Assembly: GCA_036502295.1 (NCBI GenBank)
Contig: DASXYU010000101.1
Span: forward strand, 1 to 30,846
DNA length: 30,846 nucleotides
From: DASXYU01 sp036502295
GTDB taxonomy: Bacteria; Actinomycetota; Actinomycetes; Mycobacteriales; Jatrophihabitantaceae
Direction: 5' to 3'
A program made the position numbers and the translations under genes. The number at the start of each line of letters is the position of its first letter. Position 1 is the stretch's first letter. Below the pieces are notes generated by a model. It did not search any database. It was not told the DNA's origin and saw only the letters and a program-made list of their open reading frames with translations. Below are positions 6,565-14,609 of this stretch, piece after piece.

Positions 6565-6690
6565 ATGAGCGCTGCCTGCGGAGCGAATCGAAGGCACAGG
6601 GCCGGTCGAGCCTCATGCACGCACGGTGGGGGCACCGCCCGCTGCGAGCCTTGCTCGCCGCAGCGGGGGACGACGCGAGTACGTGCATGA
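6565..6690 (+). CDS. Putative cysteine-containing leader ORF (41 codons) between cbs and the CGL gene
   Basis: An ATG at 6565, preceded by GAGGAG at ideal spacing, opens a 41-residue frame with four TGC cysteine codons at positions 5, 18, 27 and 30. Its TGA (6688-6690) overlaps the ATG (6687-6689) of the cystathionine gamma-lyase-like gene as ATGA, which permits translational coupling. The peptide is otherwise Arg/Gly/Ala-rich and matches no protein I know. Known actinobacterial precedents are short cysteine-rich upstream ORFs that sense cysteine by ribosome stalling. Two hairpins lie inside this frame, with Cys27 in a stem arm and Cys30 in a loop. It may instead be a chance frame in a spacer; cysteine codons arise readily in GC-rich DNA. 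Confidence 0.4.
   Translation: MSAACGANRRHRAGRASCTHGGGTARCEPCSPQRGTTRVRA
6624..6667 (+). promoter_or_regulatory. Two adjacent RNA hairpins before the CGL gene
   Basis: CGGTG (6624-6628) pairs with CACCG (6633-6637) over a GGGG loop. Immediately after, CCCGCTGCG (6638-6646) pairs with CGCAGCGGG (6659-6667) over a 12-base loop. There is no T-tract, so intrinsic termination is not supported. The second stem ends 19 bases before the ATG of the downstream gene and could affect its translation. The hairpins lie inside the small cysteine-containing frame. Confidence 0.4.
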
Positions 6691-7823
6691 GCGGCTTCAA
6701 CACGCGCGCCATCCATGCCGGGCAGGAACCCGACCCGCTCGTCGGTGCGGTGACCGTCCCGATCTGGCAGACCTCGACCTACAAGCAGGACGGGGTCGGC
6801 GGCCTGCGTGGCGGCTATGACTACGCCCGCAGCGGTAACCCGACGCGGACGGCGCTGCAGGAGGCGCTCGCCTCGCTCGAAGGAGGGTCGCACGGCTTCA
6901 CCTTCGCCAGCGGCCTCGCCGCCGAAGACACCGCACTGCGCGCGCTGCTGAAGCCCGGCGATCACCTCGTCCTGCCGAACGATGCCTACGGCGGCACCTA
7001 CCGGCTCATCGCCCGCGTCCTCGCGCCCTGGGGCATCGACTTCACCCCGGTTGCCCTCGGCGACCTCGACGCGGTGCGCGTCGCGCTGCGTCCTACGACG
7101 AAGGTGGTCTGGGTCGAGACGCCCACAAACCCGCTGCTCGGCATCTCCGACATCGCGGCGTTGGCCGAACTCGCTCGCGGCGCCGGCGCGAAGCTCATCG
7201 TCGACAACACGTTCGCTAGCCCGTACCTGCAGCAGCCGCTCGGCCTCGGCGCCGACGTCGTCGTGCACTCCACGACGAAGTACCTCGGCGGCCACTCCGA
7301 TGTCGTCGGCGGCGCCCTCGTCACCTCCGACGAGGAACTCGCCGGGAGCTTCGCCTTCCACCAGAACGCGATGGGTGCCGTGAACGGGCCGTTCGACGCG
7401 TGGCTCGTCCTACGCGGATTGAAGACCCTCGGCGTCCGGATGGACCGGCACTGCGCCAACGCCGAGAAGGTCGTCGACTTTCTCACCGGCCACCCCGAAG
7501 TGCGGCAGGTCTACTACCCGGGACTGTCCTCGCACGCGGGGCACGAGATCGCCGCCACACAGATGCGCGGCTACGGCGGTATGATCTCCTTCCGCCTCCG
7601 CGGCGGCGAAGAGGCAGCGCTCAGCCTCTGCAAGCGCGTGGGACTCTTCACGCTCGGCGAGTCACTCGGCGGGGTCGAGTCGCTGATCGAGCACCCCGGC
7701 AGGATGACCCACGCCTCGGTCGCCGGCTCACCGCTCGAAGTGCCCGCCGACCTCGTCCGTCTGTCGGTGGGCATCGAGGACGTCGATGACCTCATCGCGG
7801 ACCTCGCCGGCGCATTGGACTGA
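6687..7823 (+). CDS. Cystathionine gamma-lyase / gamma-synthase (Cys/Met metabolism PLP enzyme)
   Basis: The 378-residue fold-type I PLP enzyme carries the family signature: Y-D-Y-A-R-S-G-N-P-T-R at about 44-54, ASGLAA at 74-79, the DNTFASPY aspartate at 173, and K198 in VHSTTKYLGGHSD as Schiff-base lysine. The C-terminal SLGGVESLIEHP motif is intact. It would cleave cystathionine to cysteine, 2-oxobutyrate and ammonia, completing reverse transsulfuration with the upstream cbs. Gamma-synthase activity cannot be excluded from sequence, and mycobacterial homologues are often labelled metB. I chose the ATG at 6687 because family members start MS.FNTRAIHAG-like; an upstream in-frame ATG at 6615 would add 24 unrelated residues. 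The start overlaps the stop of a small cysteine-containing frame. Confidence 0.93.
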   Translation: MSGFNTRAIHAGQEPDPLVGAVTVPIWQTSTYKQDGVGGLRGGYDYARSGNPTRTALQEALASLEGGSHGFTFASGLAAEDTALRALLKPGDHLVLPNDAYGGTYRLIARVLAPWGIDFTPVALGDLDAVRVALRPTTKVVWVETPTNPLLGISDIAALAELARGAGAKLIVDNTFASPYLQQPLGLGADVVVHSTTKYLGGHSDVVGGALVTSDEELAGSFAFHQNAMGAVNGPFDAWLVLRGLKTLGVRMDRHCANAEKVVDFLTGHPEVRQVYYPGLSSHAGHEIAATQMRGYGGMISFRLRGGEEAALSLCKRVGLFTLGESLGGVESLIEHPGRMTHASVAGSPLEVPADLVRLSVGIEDVDDLIADLAGALD

Positions 7824-7843
7824 GCATATTCGGACGGAGCGGC

Positions 7844-8854
7844 TCAGCGGCCGGCCTTGCTCATCATGCTCAGCGCCAGCGTCGGATCGAAGGCCCCGGC
7901 CCCTGCCTGCGATGCCCCGCAACGACCGTCCGACTCACCCGGATGCTTCACCCAGAGCAGGGCGTCGACCGCCGGGCTGAGGGTCGCGGCGCCGGGCAGC
8001 GACCCCACCGCGGCATCCGGCGGGTTGCACCATGCGTCCTGAGTCCCGGCCCCATTGCGTGAGGTGTCGATAACGAACCGCTTCCAGCCGACCAGCCGCG
8101 AGATCTGAAGCCCGTAGTCCGTCTCGGACTGCGTCGAGTCGAAGTTAGAGACGTTCAGTGCGAAGCCACGCGCGTCGACGATGCCGGCACGAACCAATCG
8201 CTGCGCCATCGTCCTCGGGCTCTGCCAGCCGTGATTGCCGCCGTCGAGGTAGACTGCGACACCAGGCCGAGCCCCGAGGCGCGCCACCGCGTAACGCTCC
8301 AACGCCATCCGCTGCGCGTAGTCGGCCTTCGACAGGCAGCCCGCATTGGCGAGTGAATCCGGTTCGAGGACGACGATCGCCGGCGCCCTGCCCAACGATG
8401 CCGCGATCGCTTGGACATAGCTCTTGTAGGAGGCCGCCGCGCGCACACCGCCCGCCGAGGCGCTGCCACAGTCGCGATGCGGGAGGTCGTAGATCACAAG
8501 TTGGCTGACGGTACCCGTCGCACGCGCGCCGGCCTGCTCGGTGGCGACGAGGCGTGCAGCCGAGGCCGGCGTACCGCCGGTGAGCCAGGTCGCCTGGGGA
8601 ATGCGCCCGAGCCACGCGATTCGGGCGCGGTCCGTGCCGCTGAGCGCCGAGTCGGTCCGGGCGACCTGCTCGGCGCGAGTCTCCGTGATGTGCAGCGGCT
8701 TGCCCTTGAACGGGCCGCCCGACACCGAACCGGGGGTCTGCGCGAGCGCCGGCGATCCCGGCCATGCCAGAGCCAGGAGCAACAAAACCCCGGCGCTGCG
8801 GCTCGCACGGCCGCGCGTGAACCAACGAAAATATGGAGTCAGAGACCAGCGCAC
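7844..8854 (-). CDS. Secreted glycoside hydrolase family 6 (endoglucanase)
   Basis: The 336-residue protein begins with a basic segment and a hydrophobic signal peptide (about 20-38, ending PALAQ). The GH6 catalytic domain follows. Its conserved aspartates are visible: D128 in YDLPHRDC, D166 in VLEPDSL (general acid), D204 in YLDGGNHGW and D309 in WVKHPGESDG. FALNVSNF, VIDTSRNG and AWCNPP motifs are also typical. GH6 enzymes cut beta-1,4-glucan with inversion. No carbohydrate-binding module is present. The GTG at 8854 follows CAGGAG, which lies in the last codons of the synthase gene, whose stop is four bases away. Position directly after a cellulose-synthase-like gene suggests trimming or release of a self-made glucan, not biomass degradation. 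Confidence 0.93.
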   Translation of the reverse strand: MRWSLTPYFRWFTRGRASRSAGVLLLLALAWPGSPALAQTPGSVSGGPFKGKPLHITETRAEQVARTDSALSGTDRARIAWLGRIPQATWLTGGTPASAARLVATEQAGARATGTVSQLVIYDLPHRDCGSASAGGVRAAASYKSYVQAIAASLGRAPAIVVLEPDSLANAGCLSKADYAQRMALERYAVARLGARPGVAVYLDGGNHGWQSPRTMAQRLVRAGIVDARGFALNVSNFDSTQSETDYGLQISRLVGWKRFVIDTSRNGAGTQDAWCNPPDAAVGSLPGAATLSPAVDALLWVKHPGESDGRCGASQAGAGAFDPTLALSMMSKAGR

Positions 8855-8858
8855 GCTG

Positions 8859-10430
8859 CTACTCCTGGAACTCGAAGCGATCACGCGCCGCGGGACGGTG
8901 GAACGCGGCTGAAATGCCCACCAGCAGGATGCAGGCGTGCACCCCGGCGAACGCCACGTTGTTGAACATCGAGGCGTCGCGCGACTTCGACAAGCCGTAG
9001 GCCATCACGCCGAGCAGCAGCGCGACGGTGACCAGCGTCGGCCAGGCCGCCAGTGGCTGCCGTTCACCCGCCGACGTCTTGGGCGTCACCGCGAACCGCC
9101 CGCGCCGACGTGCCAGCGTCAGCAGGGTCGCGGTGACGTGCACCCAGTACGTCGCCGCCGAGAGGGTGAAGGCGCGAAACGTGTACTTGCCGCCGCCGGC
9201 AATCGCCACCGACCCGAGGCAGAGCGCGTAGTAGGGCGCGAAGTGCAGCAGGAACTGGTCGGCGTTCGTGGTAGCCAGTGGCTGATGCCCGGTGACGATG
9301 CGCATCACCGGTAGCGCCATGTAGATCAGCACGGTCCAGCCGGTGAGGAAGTACATGCTCGAGAGGACGTACTGGGCCTTGATCCGTAGCGGCAGCCGGG
9401 AGGAGAGCGCATCGCTCAGCCCCGAGAGGCAGCCGCGCGCCCAGCGCAATTGCTGACCGAGGTAGGAGCCCAGGTCCTCCGGGCCGAGCCCCTGCGCCAG
9501 GACCTCGGGGACGTAGGCGGTGCGCCAGCCGTCCTCGTGCAGGCGGATCGAGAGTGAGAAGTCCTCGGTGAGACTGTCCTCCGGAAACCCGTCCCCGAGT
9601 GCCGTGCGGCGCAGCACCACGTTGGTGCCGCAGCAGAACATCGCGCCGAGAGTGTCTTTGCCCCGGGCGATGCAGCCGAAGAACAGCGCCTGCTGCGCCC
9701 AGGACGCGGCGGCGACCTCATTCTCGAGTGAATTCGCGTAGTGCTGCGGCGTCTGGACCAATGCCATCTTGTCGTCGGCGACGAGCAGCCCGAGGGTGCG
9801 GAGCAGGAAGTCGGGATGCGGCACGTGGTCGCAGTCGAAGACCACGACGTAGGGTGCCGTCGTCACGGTCAGGGCATGGTTGATGTTGCCCGCCTTTGCG
9901 CCGTTGTGCCTCGTCCTGCTGATGTAGCTGACGCCGAGCGAGGTGGCGAGGCGCAGCATCTCCTCGTCATCGCCGTCATCGAGCAGGTGCACGATCACGT
10001 CGGCCCCGCGCATCGCCCGTGCGGCGCGCAGCACCGGCGCGACGATCTCCGCCGGTTCGTCGTAGCGCGGGATGAAGACGTCCACCCGCGTCGTCGGGTC
10101 GAAGGCAGGAGCGTCAGGACGGCGCCGCTGCCGGCTGATCGACACCCAGAACCCCACCGCCTGCGCGAGGTTGAACAACTCGGCGACCAGCAGGATCCCG
10201 TAGAGGACGGGGTAGCCGACGCGATCCGGCCGTAGCAGCCAGGAGAAGTACCAGACTCCCGCCACGATGTTCGCCGCCAGCAGCAGCCGCACCCTACCGA
10301 GTCGCGGGTAGCCCAACGGCGCTTCACCCCAGGCCGGATCGGCAAGGCGCGGATCGAGTTCCGCGCCGTCGTCGCCTTCGACGAGCTGATCACGCAGCAG
10401 GTCGAACTTCTCGGTCGTGCTCATACGCAT
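8859..10430 (-). CDS. Cellulose-synthase-like GT2 membrane glycosyltransferase
   Basis: The 523-residue protein has two N-terminal membrane segments (about 45-100), a cytosolic GT2 domain (about 113-340) and several C-terminal membrane segments (about 350-515). The processive beta-glycosyltransferase motifs are intact: D151-D152-G, D199-C-D201 in VVFDCDHVP, T288-E-D290 in SLTEDFSL, and Q326-Q-L-R-W330. These mark synthases of cellulose or related beta-glucans that polymerise and extrude the chain. No PilZ domain is evident, so c-di-GMP control as in BcsA is not expected. The start is the ATG at 10430 or 10424; neither has a clear ribosome site, and 25 bases separate it from the preceding stop. 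A GH6 glucanase follows directly. The sugar polymerised is not provable from sequence. Confidence 0.92.
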   Translation of the reverse strand: MRMSTTEKFDLLRDQLVEGDDGAELDPRLADPAWGEAPLGYPRLGRVRLLLAANIVAGVWYFSWLLRPDRVGYPVLYGILLVAELFNLAQAVGFWVSISRQRRRPDAPAFDPTTRVDVFIPRYDEPAEIVAPVLRAARAMRGADVIVHLLDDGDDEEMLRLATSLGVSYISRTRHNGAKAGNINHALTVTTAPYVVVFDCDHVPHPDFLLRTLGLLVADDKMALVQTPQHYANSLENEVAAASWAQQALFFGCIARGKDTLGAMFCCGTNVVLRRTALGDGFPEDSLTEDFSLSIRLHEDGWRTAYVPEVLAQGLGPEDLGSYLGQQLRWARGCLSGLSDALSSRLPLRIKAQYVLSSMYFLTGWTVLIYMALPVMRIVTGHQPLATTNADQFLLHFAPYYALCLGSVAIAGGGKYTFRAFTLSAATYWVHVTATLLTLARRRGRFAVTPKTSAGERQPLAAWPTLVTVALLLGVMAYGLSKSRDASMFNNVAFAGVHACILLVGISAAFHRPAARDRFEFQE

Positions 10431-10455
10431 ACTCGCTTCGCTCCGCGTGCGTCGC

Positions 10456-13416
10456 TCATTCGAACTCCCAGATGGTGACGTTGGGGAAGTTGACCTTGGC
10501 TACCTCGTGCCGCGAGTGCTGCAGCTTGTAGAGCGTGGTGCCCACCGCGGCCGAGGTCGCCTTCTCATTGAGGAAGCTGCCCAGCAGGAAGACATGGGGG
10601 TGCGCAGTGGTGTCACCGACCGGCCCGATCGGAGCCGAGGCCATCCCGGGTTGGTAGTACTCGAGTTCGGGTTGGAGGAACTGCGGCCCGTAGAGCAGCA
10701 GGTCGCCGTGCTCGGAGTGCGCCCGCACGTAGGCCACCGCCGACCTGAAGTCATAAACACGCGGGTTGGACGAGTTCGCCTGCTCGTCCACCAGCCCAGC
10801 GACCAGGGCAATGGCCGTCACGGCTGGCACGGCACGTCGGGTGAACCAGCCCTTCGGCCAGCTCGCCACCATCCGGGCGAGCATCAGGTTCAACGCCGGC
10901 ACCGTGGCCGAGAAGTAGCGCAGATCGAAGAGGTCCGAGCGGCTCTGGGCGAGCGCGAAGAGCACGGCAGGCGGAACCAATGCCATGAGCGCCAAGACTC
11001 GCACCGGCACGGAACGTCCTCGCCCGAGCGACCCGAGTACGAGCAGCAGCAGGACCGGCCAGAATGCGTTGATCAGCAGCATCACGTGGTCGGAGTGGTA
11101 ACCGAACAGCGCCCACGTGCCTCCGGCCAGTGCGGAGTAGATGTTCACACCCTGCGACGCGGTGTCGGCCGCCTGCCCCGCCTGCGAGGGAACCGACGCG
11201 ACACCTGCCGTGTGCTGGTACTGGTGCAACACCAGCGGCAACAACGGCAGTGTCATGAGGACGATCGCGCCGCTCGCGGCGAGACTGCGCCACAGAAGCG
11301 CGCGGTTGCGATGATCACGCCACCAGCGATAGCCGGCGGCACCGCCGAGCGCGGCGAGCAGGGTGAGGACGACGAGCAGCGTGTCGTACTGCGTCCAGAG
11401 CATCAGGCCGCAGGCCAACGCGAAGACGCCGACGTCGCGCCACCGCCCGTGTCGCAGGACGCGCACCACCATCCAGGCGGCGAGCGTGGTGAAGAGCATG
11501 AACAGCGCGTACATCCGCGCGTCCTGCGCGTACCAGACCGCGGCCGGTCCGACCGCCATGATGACGGCGGCATAGCGGGCGCTGCGGCGGTCCCAGAACT
11601 CGCGCGCCGCGTAGTAGGCGACCACGACGAGCAGCACACCGGCGACCAGCGACGGCAAGCGCACGATCGCCTCGGTCGTGCTGCCGGTGAGGTGGATGAC
11701 ACCCCACAGCAGCGTGAAGTACAGCGGCGGGTGCACGTCGGTGTCGCGCAGCAACTGCAGCATCGTGCCGTACGGCTGGCTCGCCTCGTGGACACTGATC
11801 GCCTCGTCGATCCAGACGCTGCGGTCGGTCGCGATGCGGATCGCCAGTCCGAGGACGGCGCAGCCGATGACCCAGCGCAGGTCTTGCGGGCGCCGCATCC
11901 GGATGCGGCGCATCCGGGTCAGTAGCGGTAATCGCTCAGCGGTCGAGTGTTTGGGACCTGCCGCCTCCGGCGCAAATGTCTCCGGTGGATCTGTGGAGAC
12001 ATCCGCCGGCACCGTCGCGCGGGGGAGGGAACCCGACGGTGACTCTGCGGAGGCGGCAGGCCTGCTCGGTGTGGCTAGGTTGTTCGATGTGGCCAGGTTG
12101 TTCGGAGTGGTCAAGGTGCGGAGCACGAGCAGCGCCTGCCCCACGTAAAAGATCAGCGTCGCGGCCCCGGCGACCAACGTGGCGGTGGCAGCGGCGGAGG
12201 CCGTTTGTGCATGCAGCAGCAGGACGATCTGCACGAGCACCGCAGCGCCGGTGGAGTAGGCGGCTGCGGCGCCGCGTCCGTGGCTGCACAGCCAGGCGAG
12301 CACCACTCGCGCGACGCAGAGCACCGCCATCGCGGCGAGGTAGGTGGGCAGCACGGCGCGCACGGCGGCGGTCCGTTCGCCCAGGGCAACATGCAGCACA
12401 GAGGTTGGCAGCGACAGGACGACGCCGCTCGCCAGCAGCGACGTACCGGCGGTTACGGCGAGCGCGGTGAGGGTGGCTTTACGCCGTGTGAGGAGGGGCT
12501 GCTCGCTGCTTTCCAACTGGGTGCGCCGCGACGGCGCCAGCACGATCAGCGGGATCGTCGCGGTCGCGAAGAGCACCGCGCCGCCGAGCGTGGAGACGGC
12601 TGCGAAGACGCCCGCGACCGTGGGGTCCAGGACGCGGTTGGCGATGATCACGTCCTCTGCGGTGACCACCGCGAAGAGCAGGAAGGCGATCACGGTCGGC
12701 ATGGGGCGCAGGATCGCCTGCCCCAGCTCCGCCCTCTCGCCGGGCGAACGCGGACGCCACGGCTGGTGCCGGACATCGTGCCAGACTCTGCCGAAGGAGA
12801 GCAGTCCGGCGCGATGCGAGTAGAGCGCGCACAATGCGAGCGCCGCGTAGCCGCCGCAGACGACGCCTGTCGCAGCTCCGACCGCCCCGAGGGGACCGAT
12901 CAACGCCAGCCCGACCGCGCACCGCACGGCGGGCTCGCTGACGATGCCGAGCAGCGCACCGCTCATCCGGTGGCGGCCGAAGAGACTGCCCCGCAGCACT
13001 GCCAGAGGTCCGGCAGCGACGGCATCGACCGCGAGCAGAAGCACCAGCGACGCCGGGACGTTGAGCTGGTTGCCGAGCAGCGGTGCGGCCACCGCGAGGA
13101 CGGCCGCGATGAGCACGCCGAGGCGCAGCGTCAGCGGCACCAGTCGTGTCGTGAGGTCCGGGCGCATCGAGGCCCCCGCGGTGAGGCTCGCCGCCGGTGT
13201 GTTCACGAGCAGATACGCGGCGACGAAGACGGCGAGATGCGCGTAGGCCCCACCGGGCAGCAGCCGCACCGCGACGATCGCGAAGACGAGATTGCCGGCG
13301 CCGGCCGCCACCTGGGCGCCGACGGCGCTGGCATGACGGGCGACGTCGCGGGCAATCGGTCGCGACGTGGTGAACTCGGCGTCGACGGGCGTCGCGCCGA
13401 GGGGTGCCGCGCTCAT
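10456..13416 (-). CDS. Fused polysaccharide flippase (Wzx/MATE-like) and GT-C glycosyltransferase (GT39/ArnT-like)
   Basis: One uninterrupted 986-residue frame joins two membrane enzymes. Residues about 15-440 are a multispan flippase-like domain of the polysaccharide-biosynthesis (PST/MATE) type. A linker of roughly 75 residues (about 440-515) is rich in Ser, Pro and Ala and contains a tandem repeat. Residues about 520-980 are a GT-C domain: W-I-D-E-A-I-S-V-H-E near its start and DTDVHPPLYFTLLWG match the acidic loop and luminal motif of GT39/GT83 lipid-linked-sugar transferases. The flippase would move a lipid-linked sugar or oligosaccharide and the GT-C domain would use a polyprenyl-phosphate sugar on the outer face. 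The ATG at 13416 overlaps the upstream TGA as ATGA, indicating translational coupling. I do not recall this fusion as a standard architecture. Confidence 0.85.
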   Translation of the reverse strand: MSAAPLGATPVDAEFTTSRPIARDVARHASAVGAQVAAGAGNLVFAIVAVRLLPGGAYAHLAVFVAAYLLVNTPAASLTAGASMRPDLTTRLVPLTLRLGVLIAAVLAVAAPLLGNQLNVPASLVLLLAVDAVAAGPLAVLRGSLFGRHRMSGALLGIVSEPAVRCAVGLALIGPLGAVGAATGVVCGGYAALALCALYSHRAGLLSFGRVWHDVRHQPWRPRSPGERAELGQAILRPMPTVIAFLLFAVVTAEDVIIANRVLDPTVAGVFAAVSTLGGAVLFATATIPLIVLAPSRRTQLESSEQPLLTRRKATLTALAVTAGTSLLASGVVLSLPTSVLHVALGERTAAVRAVLPTYLAAMAVLCVARVVLAWLCSHGRGAAAAYSTGAAVLVQIVLLLHAQTASAAATATLVAGAATLIFYVGQALLVLRTLTTPNNLATSNNLATPSRPAASAESPSGSLPRATVPADVSTDPPETFAPEAAGPKHSTAERLPLLTRMRRIRMRRPQDLRWVIGCAVLGLAIRIATDRSVWIDEAISVHEASQPYGTMLQLLRDTDVHPPLYFTLLWGVIHLTGSTTEAIVRLPSLVAGVLLVVVAYYAAREFWDRRSARYAAVIMAVGPAAVWYAQDARMYALFMLFTTLAAWMVVRVLRHGRWRDVGVFALACGLMLWTQYDTLLVVLTLLAALGGAAGYRWWRDHRNRALLWRSLAASGAIVLMTLPLLPLVLHQYQHTAGVASVPSQAGQAADTASQGVNIYSALAGGTWALFGYHSDHVMLLINAFWPVLLLLVLGSLGRGRSVPVRVLALMALVPPAVLFALAQSRSDLFDLRYFSATVPALNLMLARMVASWPKGWFTRRAVPAVTAIALVAGLVDEQANSSNPRVYDFRSAVAYVRAHSEHGDLLLYGPQFLQPELEYYQPGMASAPIGPVGDTTAHPHVFLLGSFLNEKATSAAVGTTLYKLQHSRHEVAKVNFPNVTIWEFE
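12071..12106 (-). repeat. 18-bp tandem repeat in the linker of the flippase/GT-C fusion
   Basis: Two adjacent 18-base units (12071-12088 and 12089-12106; shared core AGGTTGTTCG) differ at few positions. A degenerate third unit is possible. On the minus strand they encode repeated N-N-L-A-T hexapeptides in the interdomain linker. Length polymorphism by slippage is plausible. Confidence 0.7.
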
Positions 13417-14609
13417 CGAACCAACGCCGTCGGACGGAGGGTCAGGCTCTGCAGTTCGTCCGGCGCCCCGCTTCGTCCTCCCTCAAGGACGGTCCGCATC
13501 AGGCCGAGCATGGTCCGTGCCGTGGCGGTCTGCCGTTGCACCTCCTCACGCGACGGAGCGGGTCCGTCGAGGGCGGCGTGCAGTGTCTCGGTGAGCACGC
13601 CGACGCTGGTCTCCGGTTGGATCACCGCCTGGCCGAATGAGCGGGCGATCGCGGCGAGCTTCGGCTCCGAGGGGTCGGCGACGAAGCGGCAGCCGGCGGC
13701 CGCGGCGGCGACGAGGGAGTGGAACCGCTGCCCCACCACGAGTGCCGCGTCGCGATAACCGGCCGCCGCGTCGAGCACCGACATCGGGGGCGCGATGACC
13801 TCGACGGACGGGCAGCCCGCGACGCGCAGCGCCGCTTCGAGTTCGCGCGCCAGCAGCAGATCATCGGCGCTGCGCCCGCCGACCTGCCCACCCACCTGCC
13901 ACGGCTCGATCCGCACTTCGGTGAGCTCGGGACGCTCGCGCAGCAGCGTGGTGAGTGATGCGGCGAGGACGGCGTAGCGTCCGGCGTCCTTCGCGTGTCG
14001 CGAAGGTGTCACCAGCACAGCTCCGGCCGGCTCGCGTCCGGCCGGAGCCGGTCGCAGGTCGGAGAGCAATGTCCAGACCGCATCCGTGCCGAGGCGGATG
14101 GGCACGGGCACGCCGGCCGCGGCGAGCAGGTCCGCCGAATCCTCGTCGCGGACGACGAGCATGTCAGCGCTGGCGGCGATGTGCGATGCGAGAAGCCGGG
14201 CACGCCGACCGGTCAGATCGTCAGCGCCGACACCGACGATGGCCACCGGCTTTCCGGCGGTCTTCGCACCGCGCGTCAGCAGCATCGCGCGCAGCAGCAG
14301 TGATCGCGGCCTGCGTCCGGTGGAGGGCTTCAGGAGCTTGAAGACCGTCCCTCCGCCCACCACCACCGCATCACAGGACAGCAGCGCGGCGAAGACGCGC
14401 CCGGGTGAGTTGGGGATCGCGGTGACGTAGGTTCCCACCGCGCTTCCCGCCCTACCTCCCGCTGTCTCCGATCCCGACGTAACCATGTCGGGATCGGCGG
14501 ACGGAACGACGATCTCCCACCCGGGCAGTGCTGCCGCGAATGCGCTGAGCAGGGCGTCGTCGCCCGGATTACGCTGCCCGAAGGCGCCAACCAGCAAGGC
14601 TCGAGCCAT
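13413..14609 (-). CDS. Polysaccharide pyruvyl transferase family protein (CsaB/WcaK-like)
   Basis: The 398-residue protein begins MARALLVGAFGQRNPGDDAL, matching the G-x-x-G-x-x-N-x-G-D start of the pyruvyl transferase family. Other family features are CDAVVVGGGTVFKLL near 80, PVAIVGVGADDL near 125, and ALVVGQRFHSLVAAAAAG near 290, the R-x-H region. These enzymes transfer pyruvate from phosphoenolpyruvate to form ketals on glycans, adding negative charge; CsaB does this on secondary cell-wall polymers that anchor surface proteins. The ATG at 14609 is preceded by GAGG, which lies within the end of the GT4 gene, and overlaps it by 41 bases. Its stop overlaps the next ATG. Acceptor glycan unknown; membership in the polysaccharide operon suggests the operon's own product. 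Confidence 0.87.
   Translation of the reverse strand: MARALLVGAFGQRNPGDDALLSAFAAALPGWEIVVPSADPDMVTSGSETAGGRAGSAVGTYVTAIPNSPGRVFAALLSCDAVVVGGGTVFKLLKPSTGRRPRSLLLRAMLLTRGAKTAGKPVAIVGVGADDLTGRRARLLASHIAASADMLVVRDEDSADLLAAAGVPVPIRLGTDAVWTLLSDLRPAPAGREPAGAVLVTPSRHAKDAGRYAVLAASLTTLLRERPELTEVRIEPWQVGGQVGGRSADDLLLARELEAALRVAGCPSVEVIAPPMSVLDAAAGYRDAALVVGQRFHSLVAAAAAGCRFVADPSEPKLAAIARSFGQAVIQPETSVGVLTETLHAALDGPAPSREEVQRQTATARTMLGLMRTVLEGGRSGAPDELQSLTLRPTALVR

Noticed and set aside
6624..6667. The hairpins before the CGL gene as an intrinsic terminator
   Set aside because: No T-tract follows and the downstream gene belongs to the same pathway, so a termination call is not supported; it is listed as a possible regulatory structure.
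12205..13758. A 517-residue plus-strand frame opposite the flippase domain
   Set aside because: Composition is dominated by R, G, H, E and Q, as expected for the antisense of a GC-rich membrane gene. No start site or domain is visible.
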